Shown: positions 24,975-34,331, counted from the first letter of the stretch. The stretch is 64,000 bases of DNA from Acidobacteriota bacterium (GCA_020199775.1 JAIVJZ010000043.1:44659-108658), one strand, 5' to 3'. The notes: generated by a model from the sequence alone, not told the origin. Program-made: numbers and translations.

Positions 24975-26036
24975 ATGAGCTTTACGGAATTCCTACGCGT
25001 CCCTGAAATAGCGCAACGCTATCATAAGGTAAAACAATACTTTTATCTGCGAGAATCAGCCTACGATGTGACAAGCGTGTGTCAATTAAGATGCGAAGGC
25101 TGCTATTACTTCGAGGGCGACAAGTATAAAGTCGAAGATAATAGAGACTCTGAAGCGTGGAGAGCTTTCTTCGAGAAGGAGAAGGCAAGAGGCATCACCT
25201 ACGTGGTCTTGGCCGGTGCCGAACCGGCCCTGGTGCCGAAGATACTGAAGGCTTGTTACGATGTCATCCCGTTCGGCAGTATAGCCAGCAACGGCCTCAA
25301 GGGAATTGATCCGGCCATCAGATACAAGATACATCTGTCGGTGTGGGGGGACAGCACCGGCGATCCGGTGTATCGCAGATACTCCAGCGGTAAATTGGGG
25401 CCCAACTGCCTACCCGCTCAATTAAAGAACTACAAGAACGACGATCGGGCGATCTTCGTCTACACCTTCAATCATGAGAATGCCAATCAGCTAGACGAGG
25501 TTCTCAACAGGATTGACGGCGACGGACACAAACTCACGTTTAACGTCTTCAGTGACCCGCTGTTGAACAGCTCACCGCTCAAGCTGAGGGACACTCTAAA
25601 ACAGACTCGCGAAAAGATGACTGAAGCGATGGAGGAATACCCCGACACAGTCATCTATTCCTACTATAACGCGGAAGTTCATACTGACGAAAAGAGCCTA
25701 CAACAGGGCTTCGGCTGTATATATCCTAGGGCGCAGCAGGCCAAAGGGAAAACGCCCATCGGGATTGGCAAAACTTTTAGAAGCTATCGAACCGATCTAA
25801 CGCATGCGACTCATACAGATTGCTGCGTCCCCGACACGAACTGCGCGGACTGCCGACATTATGCGGCGGGCAGCGCGATTGTCAGTTCCAGATTGAACTT
25901 ACACACCGACTCGGAGAGTAAATTCAGGGCGTGGCTCGATTATGTTGACACGTACTTGGCAGTCTGGGTCTTGGGGTACCGGAGAGATAAAAATTTATAT
26001 GTGCCTTCGGGTGCGCCGGCTCCGCTCGGAGTCTGA
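24975..26036 (+). CDS. Radical SAM protein with C-terminal Cys cluster
   Basis: A 353-residue radical SAM enzyme. The [4Fe-4S] motif is CQLRCEGC (CxxxCxxC) near residue 40, in DVTSVCQLRCEGCYYF. The core then shows LAGAEPALVPKILKAC in the position of the GGEP strand. A second cysteine group (DCCVPDTNCADCRHYAAGS) near residue 290 suggests an auxiliary cluster as in SPASM-type enzymes. AAAGGAGG 6 nt before the ATG fixes the start; the frame's earlier codons overlap the ACP end. Its position between two ACP genes suggests an acyl-ACP substrate. The reaction is unknown. Confidence 0.85.
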   Translation: MSFTEFLRVPEIAQRYHKVKQYFYLRESAYDVTSVCQLRCEGCYYFEGDKYKVEDNRDSEAWRAFFEKEKARGITYVVLAGAEPALVPKILKACYDVIPFGSIASNGLKGIDPAIRYKIHLSVWGDSTGDPVYRRYSSGKLGPNCLPAQLKNYKNDDRAIFVYTFNHENANQLDEVLNRIDGDGHKLTFNVFSDPLLNSSPLKLRDTLKQTREKMTEAMEEYPDTVIYSYYNAEVHTDEKSLQQGFGCIYPRAQQAKGKTPIGIGKTFRSYRTDLTHATHTDCCVPDTNCADCRHYAAGSAIVSSRLNLHTDSESKFRAWLDYVDTYLAVWVLGYRRDKNLYVPSGAPAPLGV

Positions 26037-26093
26037 GCACTCGCAAAGCGTGGCGCCGAGAACGCTGAGAAATGCCGTCGCGGTCTTGTCCGC

Positions 26094-26387
26094 ATGTTCG
26101 ATAAAAAACTGTTGAGGTGGCTTGTCTTGACTGCTGAAATATTCCGAAAGACGGTACAGTACATGGGTGAATATCTTGAGCGTGACGTGTCTCATGTAAC
26201 AATGGATTCACGTCTGGATGCGATCATCCCGGGTCTGGACTCTCTGAAGATTTTTGAAATGATCCTCTATCTCGAGGATTGTTTCGCTGTCGATTTCGAT
26301 CAGCCCGCGCTCGCTAATGTAGATACTATGCGGGAGCTGATCGACCATATCGAGTCGAGGCTCGCCCTTAAGTCTGCAACCTCCTAG
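26094..26387 (+). CDS. Acyl carrier protein 2 (divergent)
   Basis: A 97-residue ACP-like protein. The carrier Ser is in PGLDSLKIFEMILYLEDCFAVDFD, near residue 53, with a final helix (VDTMRELIDHIESRL). The N-terminus is longer than usual (MFDKKLLRWLVLTAEIF); the true start could be the ATG at 26163. It is quite different from ACP 1, so the two may serve different chain lengths or different enzymes (for instance priming by the fatty acyl-AMP ligase). Confidence 0.82.
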   Translation: MFDKKLLRWLVLTAEIFRKTVQYMGEYLERDVSHVTMDSRLDAIIPGLDSLKIFEMILYLEDCFAVDFDQPALANVDTMRELIDHIESRLALKSATS

Positions 26388-26598
26388 TTTTGTCTGTGGA
26401 GCTGGTGGAAACTGAAAGAGATTATGGCTTGATCACCGTCTCCGGGTGCGGCGGAGTTCAGATTGGTCGTGCAGTTTCCCGATCATTCCTCGCAAGCCGG
26501 TTTGCACATGGGAAAGTCCGGCAGAGAGAGCGTAGCCGCATAGAGAGACAGAGCGGTTGAAACAACTGCCAATTGTCCGGCACGAAGAGGAGTCGATA

Positions 26599-28143
26599 AT
26601 GGAACTGACACAACAGCCTAAAATACTCTGCGTCCAACTCAGTTTTCACGAAGACTATCGTGACGCCGGCGCGCTGGCCAGCACATACAATGATGGCATC
26701 TATTACATAGCCTCGTTTCTTCAGCGAGAGTACCCTGATATTCATATCGATATGTGCCAGATGCTCTGGGGAGAAAATCCCGGCGAGTTCCCGCTTGAGA
26801 CCTACGATTACATAATGATCTCTTGCCTCGCCACCATGTTCTGGGCGAACAAACCAACCCTCGAACTAATTCGCGAGCGCAAAAAAGCCTCTTGCAAAAT
26901 CATCTTCGGAGGGCCACACGCATCCTTCGCACCTCATGAAGTCCTTGAATACGGTGACTTCGCTGTCCTCGGCGAAGGGGAGTTCCCAGTGGCTCAGCTA
27001 CTCGCCTGCCTTGACTCGGGCGGCGATCTCAAAGAGGTGGATAATCTGTGTTATCTGGGAGATAACAATTCACTGGTCATGAACAAGAGCGTGCATTACG
27101 GCGCTATCGACAATATGATCAACCCCGAACTTCTAGCTTCGAGTCGTCGCGGAAGAATCCAGTGGGCGGCGATTTCGATGTCGCGTGGATGTCCCTATAG
27201 CTGTTCTTTCTGTTATTCCATACGGATTCTGGGACGCCAGTTTCGCCCCAAGAGCGTGGAGATGATACGTGAGGAGTTGCAGGGTATTGAGAAGCAGATA
27301 GACTCTCGCCGGTTCTACGTGTCCGACATCAATTTCGCCACCAGCAAGAAGTTCTGCCACGAAGTCGCGGAAGCTGTGCGTGACCTCAATTATAAGTTCA
27401 TCGCAATGACCAGAATTGAGCTGGCGGATGATCTGGAAATGCTGCGCGATCTCAGGAGCGCAGGTTTTGAGGATTACTACATCGGTGTCGAGTCCGAGCA
27501 GCCCAGCGTCCTTAACACTTTTAACAAGAAGTGTGATGTGTCTCAGCAGACAGAGCGTCTCCAGCGGCTAGCTAGTGAGGACATCTACATTCAGTCCGGA
27601 ATCATGTTCGGCCTCGACATTCAGGATGAAGCGGCCATCGAATACAGCGCTCGCTGGTGCGCTGAGGCCCGTATTCCACACCCAATCTTTATGTGCCTCG
27701 CGGAATATCCTTTCCAGAAACTCCTGTTCGGAACGCGACAGGACATTGAGGATCACCGGATCATCATTGGCGGCCCGACCTACCAGCACTATTCCTATGT
27801 CGGGATCTTCCCGCGCCATATGCGTCCGAGTGTCTTACAAAAAAGGATACTGGAAGCCTACGACATCTTCTTCAAGCGCGCCTTCGAGATTGAAACCCGC
27901 CCGCAGAGGCGTATGCGCCTGAAGAACCACGCCCGGTGCGTGAAACCCGGGAATGAGGGTATGTTGAAGCACATCCGCTATCTTGAGGAAATCGAGAAGC
28001 CTTACTACACGAGTCAGGGAATACTAAAAGAAGACCTACTGAAGTCTGACTTTGAGGGCAAATATGGCGAGTTTATAGAACAAATCGGCAGGACTGTGAG
28101 GGTCGAATCGCAAGTCGAAAAACTTTACAACCTGGGAGCCTGA
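26599..28143 (+). CDS. Cobalamin-binding-type radical SAM enzyme
   Basis: A 514-residue protein with an N-terminal B12-binding-like Rossmann domain (about 1-150: PKILCVQLSF, YYIASFLQREYP, IIFGGPHASFAPHEVLEYGDFAVLGEGEF). The radical SAM domain follows near 190-400 with MSRGCPYSCSFCYS (CxxxCxxC). The helical C-terminal tail has no extra cluster. The family includes C-methylases (HpnP-like) and ring-forming enzymes acting on unactivated carbons. GAGGAG six nt upstream sets the ATG at 26599. The stop codon overlaps the next ATG (TGATG), coupling it to the acyl-AMP ligase, so a lipid substrate is likely. Confidence 0.9.
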   Translation: MELTQQPKILCVQLSFHEDYRDAGALASTYNDGIYYIASFLQREYPDIHIDMCQMLWGENPGEFPLETYDYIMISCLATMFWANKPTLELIRERKKASCKIIFGGPHASFAPHEVLEYGDFAVLGEGEFPVAQLLACLDSGGDLKEVDNLCYLGDNNSLVMNKSVHYGAIDNMINPELLASSRRGRIQWAAISMSRGCPYSCSFCYSIRILGRQFRPKSVEMIREELQGIEKQIDSRRFYVSDINFATSKKFCHEVAEAVRDLNYKFIAMTRIELADDLEMLRDLRSAGFEDYYIGVESEQPSVLNTFNKKCDVSQQTERLQRLASEDIYIQSGIMFGLDIQDEAAIEYSARWCAEARIPHPIFMCLAEYPFQKLLFGTRQDIEDHRIIIGGPTYQHYSYVGIFPRHMRPSVLQKRILEAYDIFFKRAFEIETRPQRRMRLKNHARCVKPGNEGMLKHIRYLEEIEKPYYTSQGILKEDLLKSDFEGKYGEFIEQIGRTVRVESQVEKLYNLGA

Positions 28144-29816
28144 TGAGTTACCCAACCGTACTGCATACATACCTCGATAGCGTTGAGTCTGAGCCGACCC
28201 GTCTGGCGTTGCGTACTGTCGAACGCTCGGGGGAGACGGTCGAGTCGTCGTATGCAGAGTTGTTTCACCTTGCGCGTCGTGTCGTGAAGGGATTGAAAGA
28301 ACTCGGCATCAAGCCAGGAGACCGTCTGGTTATCGGCTTACCTACCTGTCACGAACTTTTAGCGCTCTACCTGGGGGCGCTTTTCTACAGGGTCATCCTG
28401 CTGATAGAACCTGTCCCCCGTGTCAGTCGTGAAAAGGAACTGACATATGCTCGGCTGGATTCTCTCATGACGCAAATAGGCGCCCGCTATCTGGTCGTAC
28501 GCGAAGATACGGGCGCCATCAGGGAATCGCACCTCGCCAATCGAACACTGACCATTGAGCAAATATTGAACTACGGCACGGCTGAGGAATTGACCCCCAC
28601 GGCGGACGGCGCGGATATAGCTCATCTCCAACTAACTTCCGGTTCCACCGGAAAGCGGAAGGTCGCTATCGTCCGGCATCGCAACATCGTCGCGAACATC
28701 AACGGCATCGGCAAGGCCATCAAGCTGCAACCGGATGATGGCTTGGTTTTCTGGCTCCCGCTGTTTCACGACATGGGTCTGATCGCCGTCTCGTGCTCTA
28801 TCTACTGGCAGCGGCCAATGACGGTAACTGACCCGTCTAACTTCGTACGAAATCCCATCCGTTTCTGGTTGCAGTTGATGAGTCAGTACAGGGGGAGTAT
28901 TACCGCTGCGCCGAACTCGGCCTATGAAGCTTGTACGCGTTTGGCTGCGCTGCGAAACTTTGAAGGACTGGATTTGTCATCCTGTCGGGCCGCTTTCTGG
29001 GGCGCGGAATTGATCCATCGCGAAACGGTCGAGCGCTTTGAGAATGCCTTTGGGCCTTACGGTTATCGACGGGAGGCGACGCTGCCCGTCTACGGCATGG
29101 CCGAAGCCACCTTGGCGGTAACGGTGAGCGAGGTCGCCAATCCACCCACGGTGGACAGGATAGATGCGAGTCTGATTGAGAACGGATTCAGGCAGGCTAA
29201 TGGTAAAAGCTCGGGCGGACGCCTGATGGACGTGGTCTGCGTCGGCCGCCCTCTAATAAACCATCAGGTCAGGATTGTTGATATTCAGAAGCGGCCTTTG
29301 GCGGAAGGGCAGGTGGGCGAGATCGAAGTCGCTGGGCCCAGCGTTGTAGACGGCTACTGGGACGAGCGAAACGAGGTCGCCCCTCTTCCGTCCACAGATG
29401 CTTATCTGACCACCGGCGACCTCGGTTATATCCGTGACGGAGAACTCTATGTCATCGGAAGAAAGAAGGAGATCATCATTGTCAAGGGACAAAACTTTAT
29501 TCCCGATGAGATAGAAAGCTGCACCGAAAAGATAGTCGGCAACAATATTCAGAAGGGCGTCGCCGCCGTCGGAGTTGAGAACCCGACAACAAAAACTGAA
29601 TCTGTTCACATACTTATAGAGAGTCGTATTCTTCCTGTGCCTGATAACTTATCTCTTGAGGAGAGAATTCGAGATGCCTTAGCTGAAACTCTGGGTTTGA
29701 ACGGGGTGACAATATACTGGCTTGCTAAAGGGAAGATCCCGAAGACTACCAGCGGTAAGATTCAAAGGTTTCGCTGCCGAGAGTTAATCAGGATGGGAGT
29801 TTCGGCACCGTCCTGA
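28143..29816 (+). CDS. Fatty acyl-AMP ligase (FAAL-type adenylating enzyme)
   Basis: A 557-residue ANL-superfamily enzyme. Motifs: P-loop LTSGSTGKRKVAIVRH, FWLPLFHDMGLIAVS (typical of FAALs), A5 region YGMAEATLAV, TTGDLGYIRDGELYVIGRKKE, and the catalytic Lys in KIPKTTSGKIQR. FAALs activate free fatty acids as adenylates and load them onto ACPs. The start overlaps the preceding stop by one base. With two ACPs and three condensing enzymes in the cluster, it probably primes the pathway from a free fatty acid. An acyl-CoA ligase activity is less likely given the FAAL-like motif spacing, which I could not align fully. Confidence 0.9.
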   Translation: MSYPTVLHTYLDSVESEPTRLALRTVERSGETVESSYAELFHLARRVVKGLKELGIKPGDRLVIGLPTCHELLALYLGALFYRVILLIEPVPRVSREKELTYARLDSLMTQIGARYLVVREDTGAIRESHLANRTLTIEQILNYGTAEELTPTADGADIAHLQLTSGSTGKRKVAIVRHRNIVANINGIGKAIKLQPDDGLVFWLPLFHDMGLIAVSCSIYWQRPMTVTDPSNFVRNPIRFWLQLMSQYRGSITAAPNSAYEACTRLAALRNFEGLDLSSCRAAFWGAELIHRETVERFENAFGPYGYRREATLPVYGMAEATLAVTVSEVANPPTVDRIDASLIENGFRQANGKSSGGRLMDVVCVGRPLINHQVRIVDIQKRPLAEGQVGEIEVAGPSVVDGYWDERNEVAPLPSTDAYLTTGDLGYIRDGELYVIGRKKEIIIVKGQNFIPDEIESCTEKIVGNNIQKGVAAVGVENPTTKTESVHILIESRILPVPDNLSLEERIRDALAETLGLNGVTIYWLAKGKIPKTTSGKIQRFRCRELIRMGVSAPS

Positions 29817-29829
29817 TCGGCCACATCGT

Positions 29830-30819
29830 TTAAAACCGCAAGAGTGCTGCTGCCCAATGGAATCCTGCTCCGAAAGAGGTTAGGAGCACCAGATCCCCTC
29901 CGGCAATTAGCCCATTCTTTCGAGCCTCCCAAAGTGCCAGAGGAACCGACGCCGAGCCGGTGTTGCCGTACTCCTGAACATTGATGAAAAACTTATTCAA
30001 AGGCATGTCCAGCTTCTTGGCAACCGCTTGAATAATGCGCAGGTTTGCTTGGTGAGGGACAACCAGCGCGATGTCTTGAAGGGTGACGCCCGCTTGCTCT
30101 ATCACCCGGCACGCGGCTTCACTCATCCGGCGTACTGCTTCCTTAAAAAGCTCGCGCCCGTTCATAATGACGTGTTGATGCTCTCCCTGCTGCGCCTCTT
30201 CCAACGTAAACGGCCGTCGCGATCCTCCCACTTCCATCATGAGAATATCCACACGGCTGCCGTCAGTGCCGGCTGTAACCCCGATGATCTCTGCCCCCAG
30301 CTTTCCCTGCCCGATAATAAAGGCCGCCGCGGCATCTCCGAAGAGTACCGAGGTGTTTCGATCATTCCAACTAATCAACCGACTCAAGACTTCTACCCCT
30401 ATAACTAGAACCCGCCCGACGCCAAAGTGACACCGCGCGCGAGCGATATCTAGTGCCTGAAGGAATCCCGCACAGCCACTGCTTCCTAGAGCATAAGCGG
30501 GAATTTCGCGCGCGCCCAGCCGATATTGGACAAAGGCAGCGGTATCGGGGATGTAAACTTCAGGGGTGTCGGTCGTAACTATGATCTCGTCAATCTCATC
30601 AGGAGCTAATCCGGCATCATCCAACGCGCAAAGCGCCGCCGCCACCGCCATATCGACGGTGCCCTCTCCGTCTGCGGCAATACGCCGACGCTTGATTCCT
30701 GTCCGGGCGGTTATCCACTCGTCAGACGTATCTACGTGTTCCGTCCACTCCTCATTTGTCATTATCCTCTCTGGTAAATAAGCTCCCACCCCCAGCAGAC
30801 AGATACGTGTGTTACCCAT
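29830..30819 (-). CDS. 3-oxoacyl-ACP synthase III (FabH-like)
   Basis: A 329-residue KAS III. Triad: Cys in ALGSSGCAGFLQAL, His in VVPHQANLRIIQA, and Asn in EYGNTGSASVPL. The ATG at 30819 starts the first beta strand (MGNTRICLLGVGAYLPE); an earlier start at 30855 adds 12 residues of no clear role. It converges with the FAAL gene, with only 13 bp between stops, and diverges from the SnoaL-like gene. In the cluster it could prime with acyl-CoA or condense an activated starter unit. Confidence 0.92.
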   Translation of the reverse strand: MGNTRICLLGVGAYLPERIMTNEEWTEHVDTSDEWITARTGIKRRRIAADGEGTVDMAVAAALCALDDAGLAPDEIDEIIVTTDTPEVYIPDTAAFVQYRLGAREIPAYALGSSGCAGFLQALDIARARCHFGVGRVLVIGVEVLSRLISWNDRNTSVLFGDAAAAFIIGQGKLGAEIIGVTAGTDGSRVDILMMEVGGSRRPFTLEEAQQGEHQHVIMNGRELFKEAVRRMSEAACRVIEQAGVTLQDIALVVPHQANLRIIQAVAKKLDMPLNKFFINVQEYGNTGSASVPLALWEARKNGLIAGGDLVLLTSFGAGFHWAAALLRF

Positions 30820-31136
30820 AAAGCCCCCATCATCGCTTTCGGTCTGTTTCACCACATTGAAACGTCGGAACTGTCAAAGATGCTCCCGCTTACTTTCGGC
30901 TACTTTAACGTCAAGACGAAATCGCCGCACCCCGTGAATCTTTACCAACTTTCAAGGCTACGATGTATGCTAAAATTCGAGTCTGTTCTTGTTATACCGG
31001 GGGTTGTTCGATAGCCATCGAAGTGCTCAAAAGCCGCCGTCAACACGTCTGAGGAATCAGCTACTTACGCTTAGTGATTCTTCCGTCTATGCTTGCTCGT
31101 TTGTCCTCATCAGTTCCCCGCGCGAGGCCTTAAACG
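30820..31136. other. Divergent promoter region
   Basis: These 317 bp separate the KAS III gene (minus) from the SnoaL-like gene (plus). No small gene is supported. Presumably both promoters lie here; no motif could be fixed and the ECF motif is absent. Confidence 0.4.
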
Positions 31137-31574
31137 ATGTCTGAAACCTTGTCGTCGAAGCAAATGGAAGCACGACTTGCCAACCTGGAGAAGCACCTTC
31201 GTGCCGAAAACGATCATGACTTGGACGGCATCATGGAGACTTACGGGCAGAAGCCAAGGGTTGTTATAAACAAATATATCTTTGAAGACTTAGACAGTAT
31301 TCGCGCTTTTCATGACACATTCGGTTTTGGTCGGCATGGAAGTTTCTCCACTCTGCGCGTCAGAGAAAAGCGGCGCTTCATTTGTGATGATGCGATCGTA
31401 GTGGAGGCCACCCTGAGCGGCAAACACGTTAATATATGGCAAGGCATTACCGCCACCGGGCGCGAGTTTGAGGTACCCGCCTGTACCATCTACATATTTG
31501 ACGAAGAAGGAAAGCTCGCAGACGAACGCGTATATTTTGACAACCAACTCATAATTAGACAACTCAGAAATTAG
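31137..31574 (+). CDS. SnoaL-like (NTF2-fold) protein
   Basis: A 145-residue protein with the NTF2/SnoaL pattern: a helix pair (EKHLRAENDHDLDGIMETY), a strand with YIFEDLDSIRAFHDTFG, and a curved sheet (VVEATLSGKHVNIWQGITATGREFEVPACTIYIFDEEGKL). Members are polyketide cyclases, isomerases or binding proteins; the His and Asp in HDLDG and the Arg in GREF are typical pocket residues. It lies between condensing-enzyme genes and may act on a product intermediate. Confidence 0.82.
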   Translation: MSETLSSKQMEARLANLEKHLRAENDHDLDGIMETYGQKPRVVINKYIFEDLDSIRAFHDTFGFGRHGSFSTLRVREKRRFICDDAIVVEATLSGKHVNIWQGITATGREFEVPACTIYIFDEEGKLADERVYFDNQLIIRQLRN

Positions 31575-31633
31575 ACTGCTGCCAACTGGTTCTGCCCGTA
31601 TCCTTTCATCTCTCCCGCGAGTCCGTCCACGAG

Positions 31634-32527
31634 CTACACATCCGATCGATTGTGAGAGGCGTTGATGCTCAAATCGCCGACGCTCCCGGTGGCAGCTGAG
31701 CGAAGTCCGCGCGCCAGAATGTGTCGGGGGATTTCTCGTACATTCCAGACAATCCCCAGCTTTTCTAGCAGTTTGATAGAGTAATAGCTAACGTCCACTT
31801 CCCACCAGTAGAAGCCCTGTCGAGCTGACCTCGCATAGTAGTGATGATTATTATGCCAGCCCTCCCCCATAAGGATAATGGCGCATAGGAGATTGTTCCT
31901 GCTCGTATCGTTTGTGTTAAAGCGACGACTACCGAAGATGTGGCAGGCGGTATTGCTGAAGAAGAGCGTGTGCCATTGGATCACAGTGCCGACCAACACT
32001 ACCCACACGAAAACCGCCTGACTACATAAAATCAGAAGCAGTATCCCTACTACGAGAGGGGGTATCAGGTAGAAGCGATTTAGCCAACGGAGTTCCGGAT
32101 AGTTACTGAAATCCTTGACCTTGGAATAATCGGTCGTAGCGCAGTTGTTTTTACTGTGCATCCATCCTATATAAGCCCATAGCAACCCGTCCTGAAACGG
32201 TGAATGCACGTCCTGCTCCTGATCCGCATACCTGTGATGCAAACGGTGCATGGTAGCCCACCAGAGCGGGCCTCTTTCCACTGCCAAAGTGCCGAGAAGC
32301 CCTATGATGAACTGGAATGCGCGGCTGGTCTGATAGCTTCGGTGCGCAAAATAACGGTGATAACCGGCCGTAATGACCCACACACGGATTGAGTAACTTA
32401 AAAAACCTAGTCCGACAAGGTAGAGGCTACTGCCGACCACGAAAACGCCCACAATGGTTAACACGTGGAAGACAACGACGAAGAGGACGCCGCTAAAGTC
32501 TACCTCTTCTAATTTATGCTGGCGCAT
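31634..32527 (-). CDS. Membrane fatty acid desaturase (delta-9 type)
   Basis: A 297-residue di-iron membrane enzyme. Histidine boxes: HRYFAHRSY (box 1), HRLHHRYAD (box 2) and GEGWHNNHHYY (box 3), with the usual four membrane helices. This is the acyl-CoA/acyl-lipid delta-9 family, which inserts a cis double bond using O2; relatives called acetylenases make triple bonds. It is separated from the KAS-II-like gene by 34 bp on the same strand, so the two are probably co-transcribed. In combination with the FAAL and ACPs, it may act on an ACP-bound chain, an inference. Confidence 0.92.
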   Translation of the reverse strand: MRQHKLEEVDFSGVLFVVVFHVLTIVGVFVVGSSLYLVGLGFLSYSIRVWVITAGYHRYFAHRSYQTSRAFQFIIGLLGTLAVERGPLWWATMHRLHHRYADQEQDVHSPFQDGLLWAYIGWMHSKNNCATTDYSKVKDFSNYPELRWLNRFYLIPPLVVGILLLILCSQAVFVWVVLVGTVIQWHTLFFSNTACHIFGSRRFNTNDTSRNNLLCAIILMGEGWHNNHHYYARSARQGFYWWEVDVSYYSIKLLEKLGIVWNVREIPRHILARGLRSAATGSVGDLSINASHNRSDV

Positions 32528-32561
32528 ATCTTTACATCCTAAGTTTAATTCTTAATGTCTC

Positions 32562-33839
32562 TCAGGCAAGCTTCAGGTCTCTTTGTTCTTCCAACGCCTC
32601 GGAGTATCGGGAAATGATCAAACTGGCGTTGATGCCACCAAAGCCAAATGTGTTGATCAAACAATGATTGACCTTCACGATACTGTCCTGGAGTTGAAGA
32701 TTCAGGGTCGCAAATCTGGTATTTATTGATTGCAGATTAAGGGTTGGCGGTATCCTTCTCCCCTGGAATAGACCTAGGGCCGCAGCCACATTGAGCGGGC
32801 CGCTGGCGGCGAAGGTGTGGCCGATATGACCTTTGATAGAAGTGATCGCAGGTTGCGCCTCGTGTTCCGAGAAAAGAGTTTGAAAAGCCTCCAGCTCACT
32901 CTCATCACCTTGTTTGATGCCGGCGGCCTGGGCGTAAATACAGCCGATTTCGGACGGGCCGAGACGGGCATCAGTCAGTGCGAGTTGGATGCAGCGAATT
33001 ATATCCGGGGTAGATTGAAGAGCAATCCGCTCGCCGCCGCTACAAGTCGCATATCCTTTTATCTCGCCGTAGATGTGAGCGCCACGATTCTCAGCTCGTG
33101 TGCGTTCTTCCAGTATAAAAAAGGCTGCCCCTTCCCCGATGACGATGCCGTCGCTATCTTGGTCGAAGGGGCGAGGTGCGGAGCGATAATCCGACGTAGT
33201 ACTCAACATGCGCATTGCCTCAAATGAGGATAAGGCGACCGGCGTCAAAACTCCGTCCGTGCCACCGACGAGCGCCAAGTCGAGAGAGCCCGAGCGAATG
33301 GCTTGGAAAGCTTGGCCGAGAGCTTGGCTCCCGCTGGCGCACGCACCGGAGATTGTGTACTGGCTTCCCGTAAATCCATGTCTTAGAGCGATTAGGCTTG
33401 CGGCCATATTTGGCAGCATTGATGTTATCGTATATGGACTTACCTTCCGCGCTCCCTTGCTCTCTTGTCGTATTACGGCCGATTCCATTTGGTCAAGGCC
33501 ACCCATGCTCACTCCAAGATATAAACCGGAAGAAGCCGGATTTTCCTGACTCATTTCGATGCGGCTATCTCCGAGCGCGTTTTCGGCTGCGGCGACTGCA
33601 TATTGCGCGAACTTTCCAGCGCGTTTTGCTTCATGAGCGTAAGCGCCATCCGGGATATGGTAGGCTGCAGGTTTCACTTCGGCTGCAAGGCGACACGAGA
33701 ACCGGCTCGTGTCAAACCTATCAAGTTGTCCGACTCCGGTTACTCCGTTTTCCAATTGACTCCAAAAGTCAGTGAGCGAGGCTCCTAAAGCTGAAACGAT
33801 GCCGACTCCAGTGATCACCACATGCAATGAGGAATTCAT
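32562..33839 (-). CDS. KAS-II-like condensing enzyme lacking the first catalytic His
   Basis: A 425-residue KAS II homologue. The Cys is present (ISGACASGSQALG) and so is the second His (SIKGHIGHTFAAS), but the first His motif, normally NAHGTxT, reads YAQAAGIKQGDE, with Gln in place of His. The fold otherwise looks intact (NTFGFGGINASL). This recalls the non-extending partner subunits (chain-length factors) of type II polyketide synthases, although those usually lose the Cys instead. It is upstream of the desaturase on the same strand. It could be the partner of the complete KAS II at 23.3 kb or a decarboxylating priming enzyme. Confidence 0.87.
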   Translation of the reverse strand: MNSSLHVVITGVGIVSALGASLTDFWSQLENGVTGVGQLDRFDTSRFSCRLAAEVKPAAYHIPDGAYAHEAKRAGKFAQYAVAAAENALGDSRIEMSQENPASSGLYLGVSMGGLDQMESAVIRQESKGARKVSPYTITSMLPNMAASLIALRHGFTGSQYTISGACASGSQALGQAFQAIRSGSLDLALVGGTDGVLTPVALSSFEAMRMLSTTSDYRSAPRPFDQDSDGIVIGEGAAFFILEERTRAENRGAHIYGEIKGYATCSGGERIALQSTPDIIRCIQLALTDARLGPSEIGCIYAQAAGIKQGDESELEAFQTLFSEHEAQPAITSIKGHIGHTFAASGPLNVAAALGLFQGRRIPPTLNLQSINTRFATLNLQLQDSIVKVNHCLINTFGFGGINASLIISRYSEALEEQRDLKLA

Positions 33840-34297
33840 AAGATACCATCGAAGGTAAACACAGGATTCAAACTGTTTGAGAGAGGCTGCCGGTGGTCGT
33901 CAAATAGCGACGGGCCGCCGTATAAGTATGTCAATTGTGAAATGCTTGGTTCAGAGAGCCTTGCTTAATATGACTGGTTAGATGTGGGTCTCAATGCATT
34001 ATGGATCTAGGATTTTTACGGCCGCCTCTGCGTAAAGTCGGTAAAGGATTCTGCTATGTAAAAATTCTAGGCAACCAACCTTGAACTATTATCTTATCAA
34101 GGTATCGTGAGGCTAGTCAGGGGAAAACTCTGATTAAACATCCAGAGGATAATTAGGAGCAATGTGCGTATCGCAGCTTATGCTCACTGCCTGTGTTTGT
34201 CAATAGGTAGCGTAGCCGGACGGTGGGCTAATAGTGTGTGTATGATACGAAAAGATTTTTGACAGGGTAGGAACGGCGCCCTAAAACGACCTAGCTC
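33840..34297. other. A+T-rich region, no gene
   Basis: No reading frame is supported between the KAS-II-like gene start and the repeat arrays. The sequence is clearly richer in A+T than the flanks and probably contains the promoter of the minus-strand KAS/desaturase unit. Confidence 0.4.
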
Positions 34298-34331
34298 GGA
34301 CATATGAGAGTCCTATGATTCTCATATGTCC
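34298..34331. repeat. 12-bp perfect inverted repeat
   Basis: GGACATATGAGA (34298-34309) and its inverted copy (34320-34331) are spaced by 10 nt. It starts the repeat-rich, origin-like region and could be a binding site for a dimeric replication or partition protein. Confidence 0.6.
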
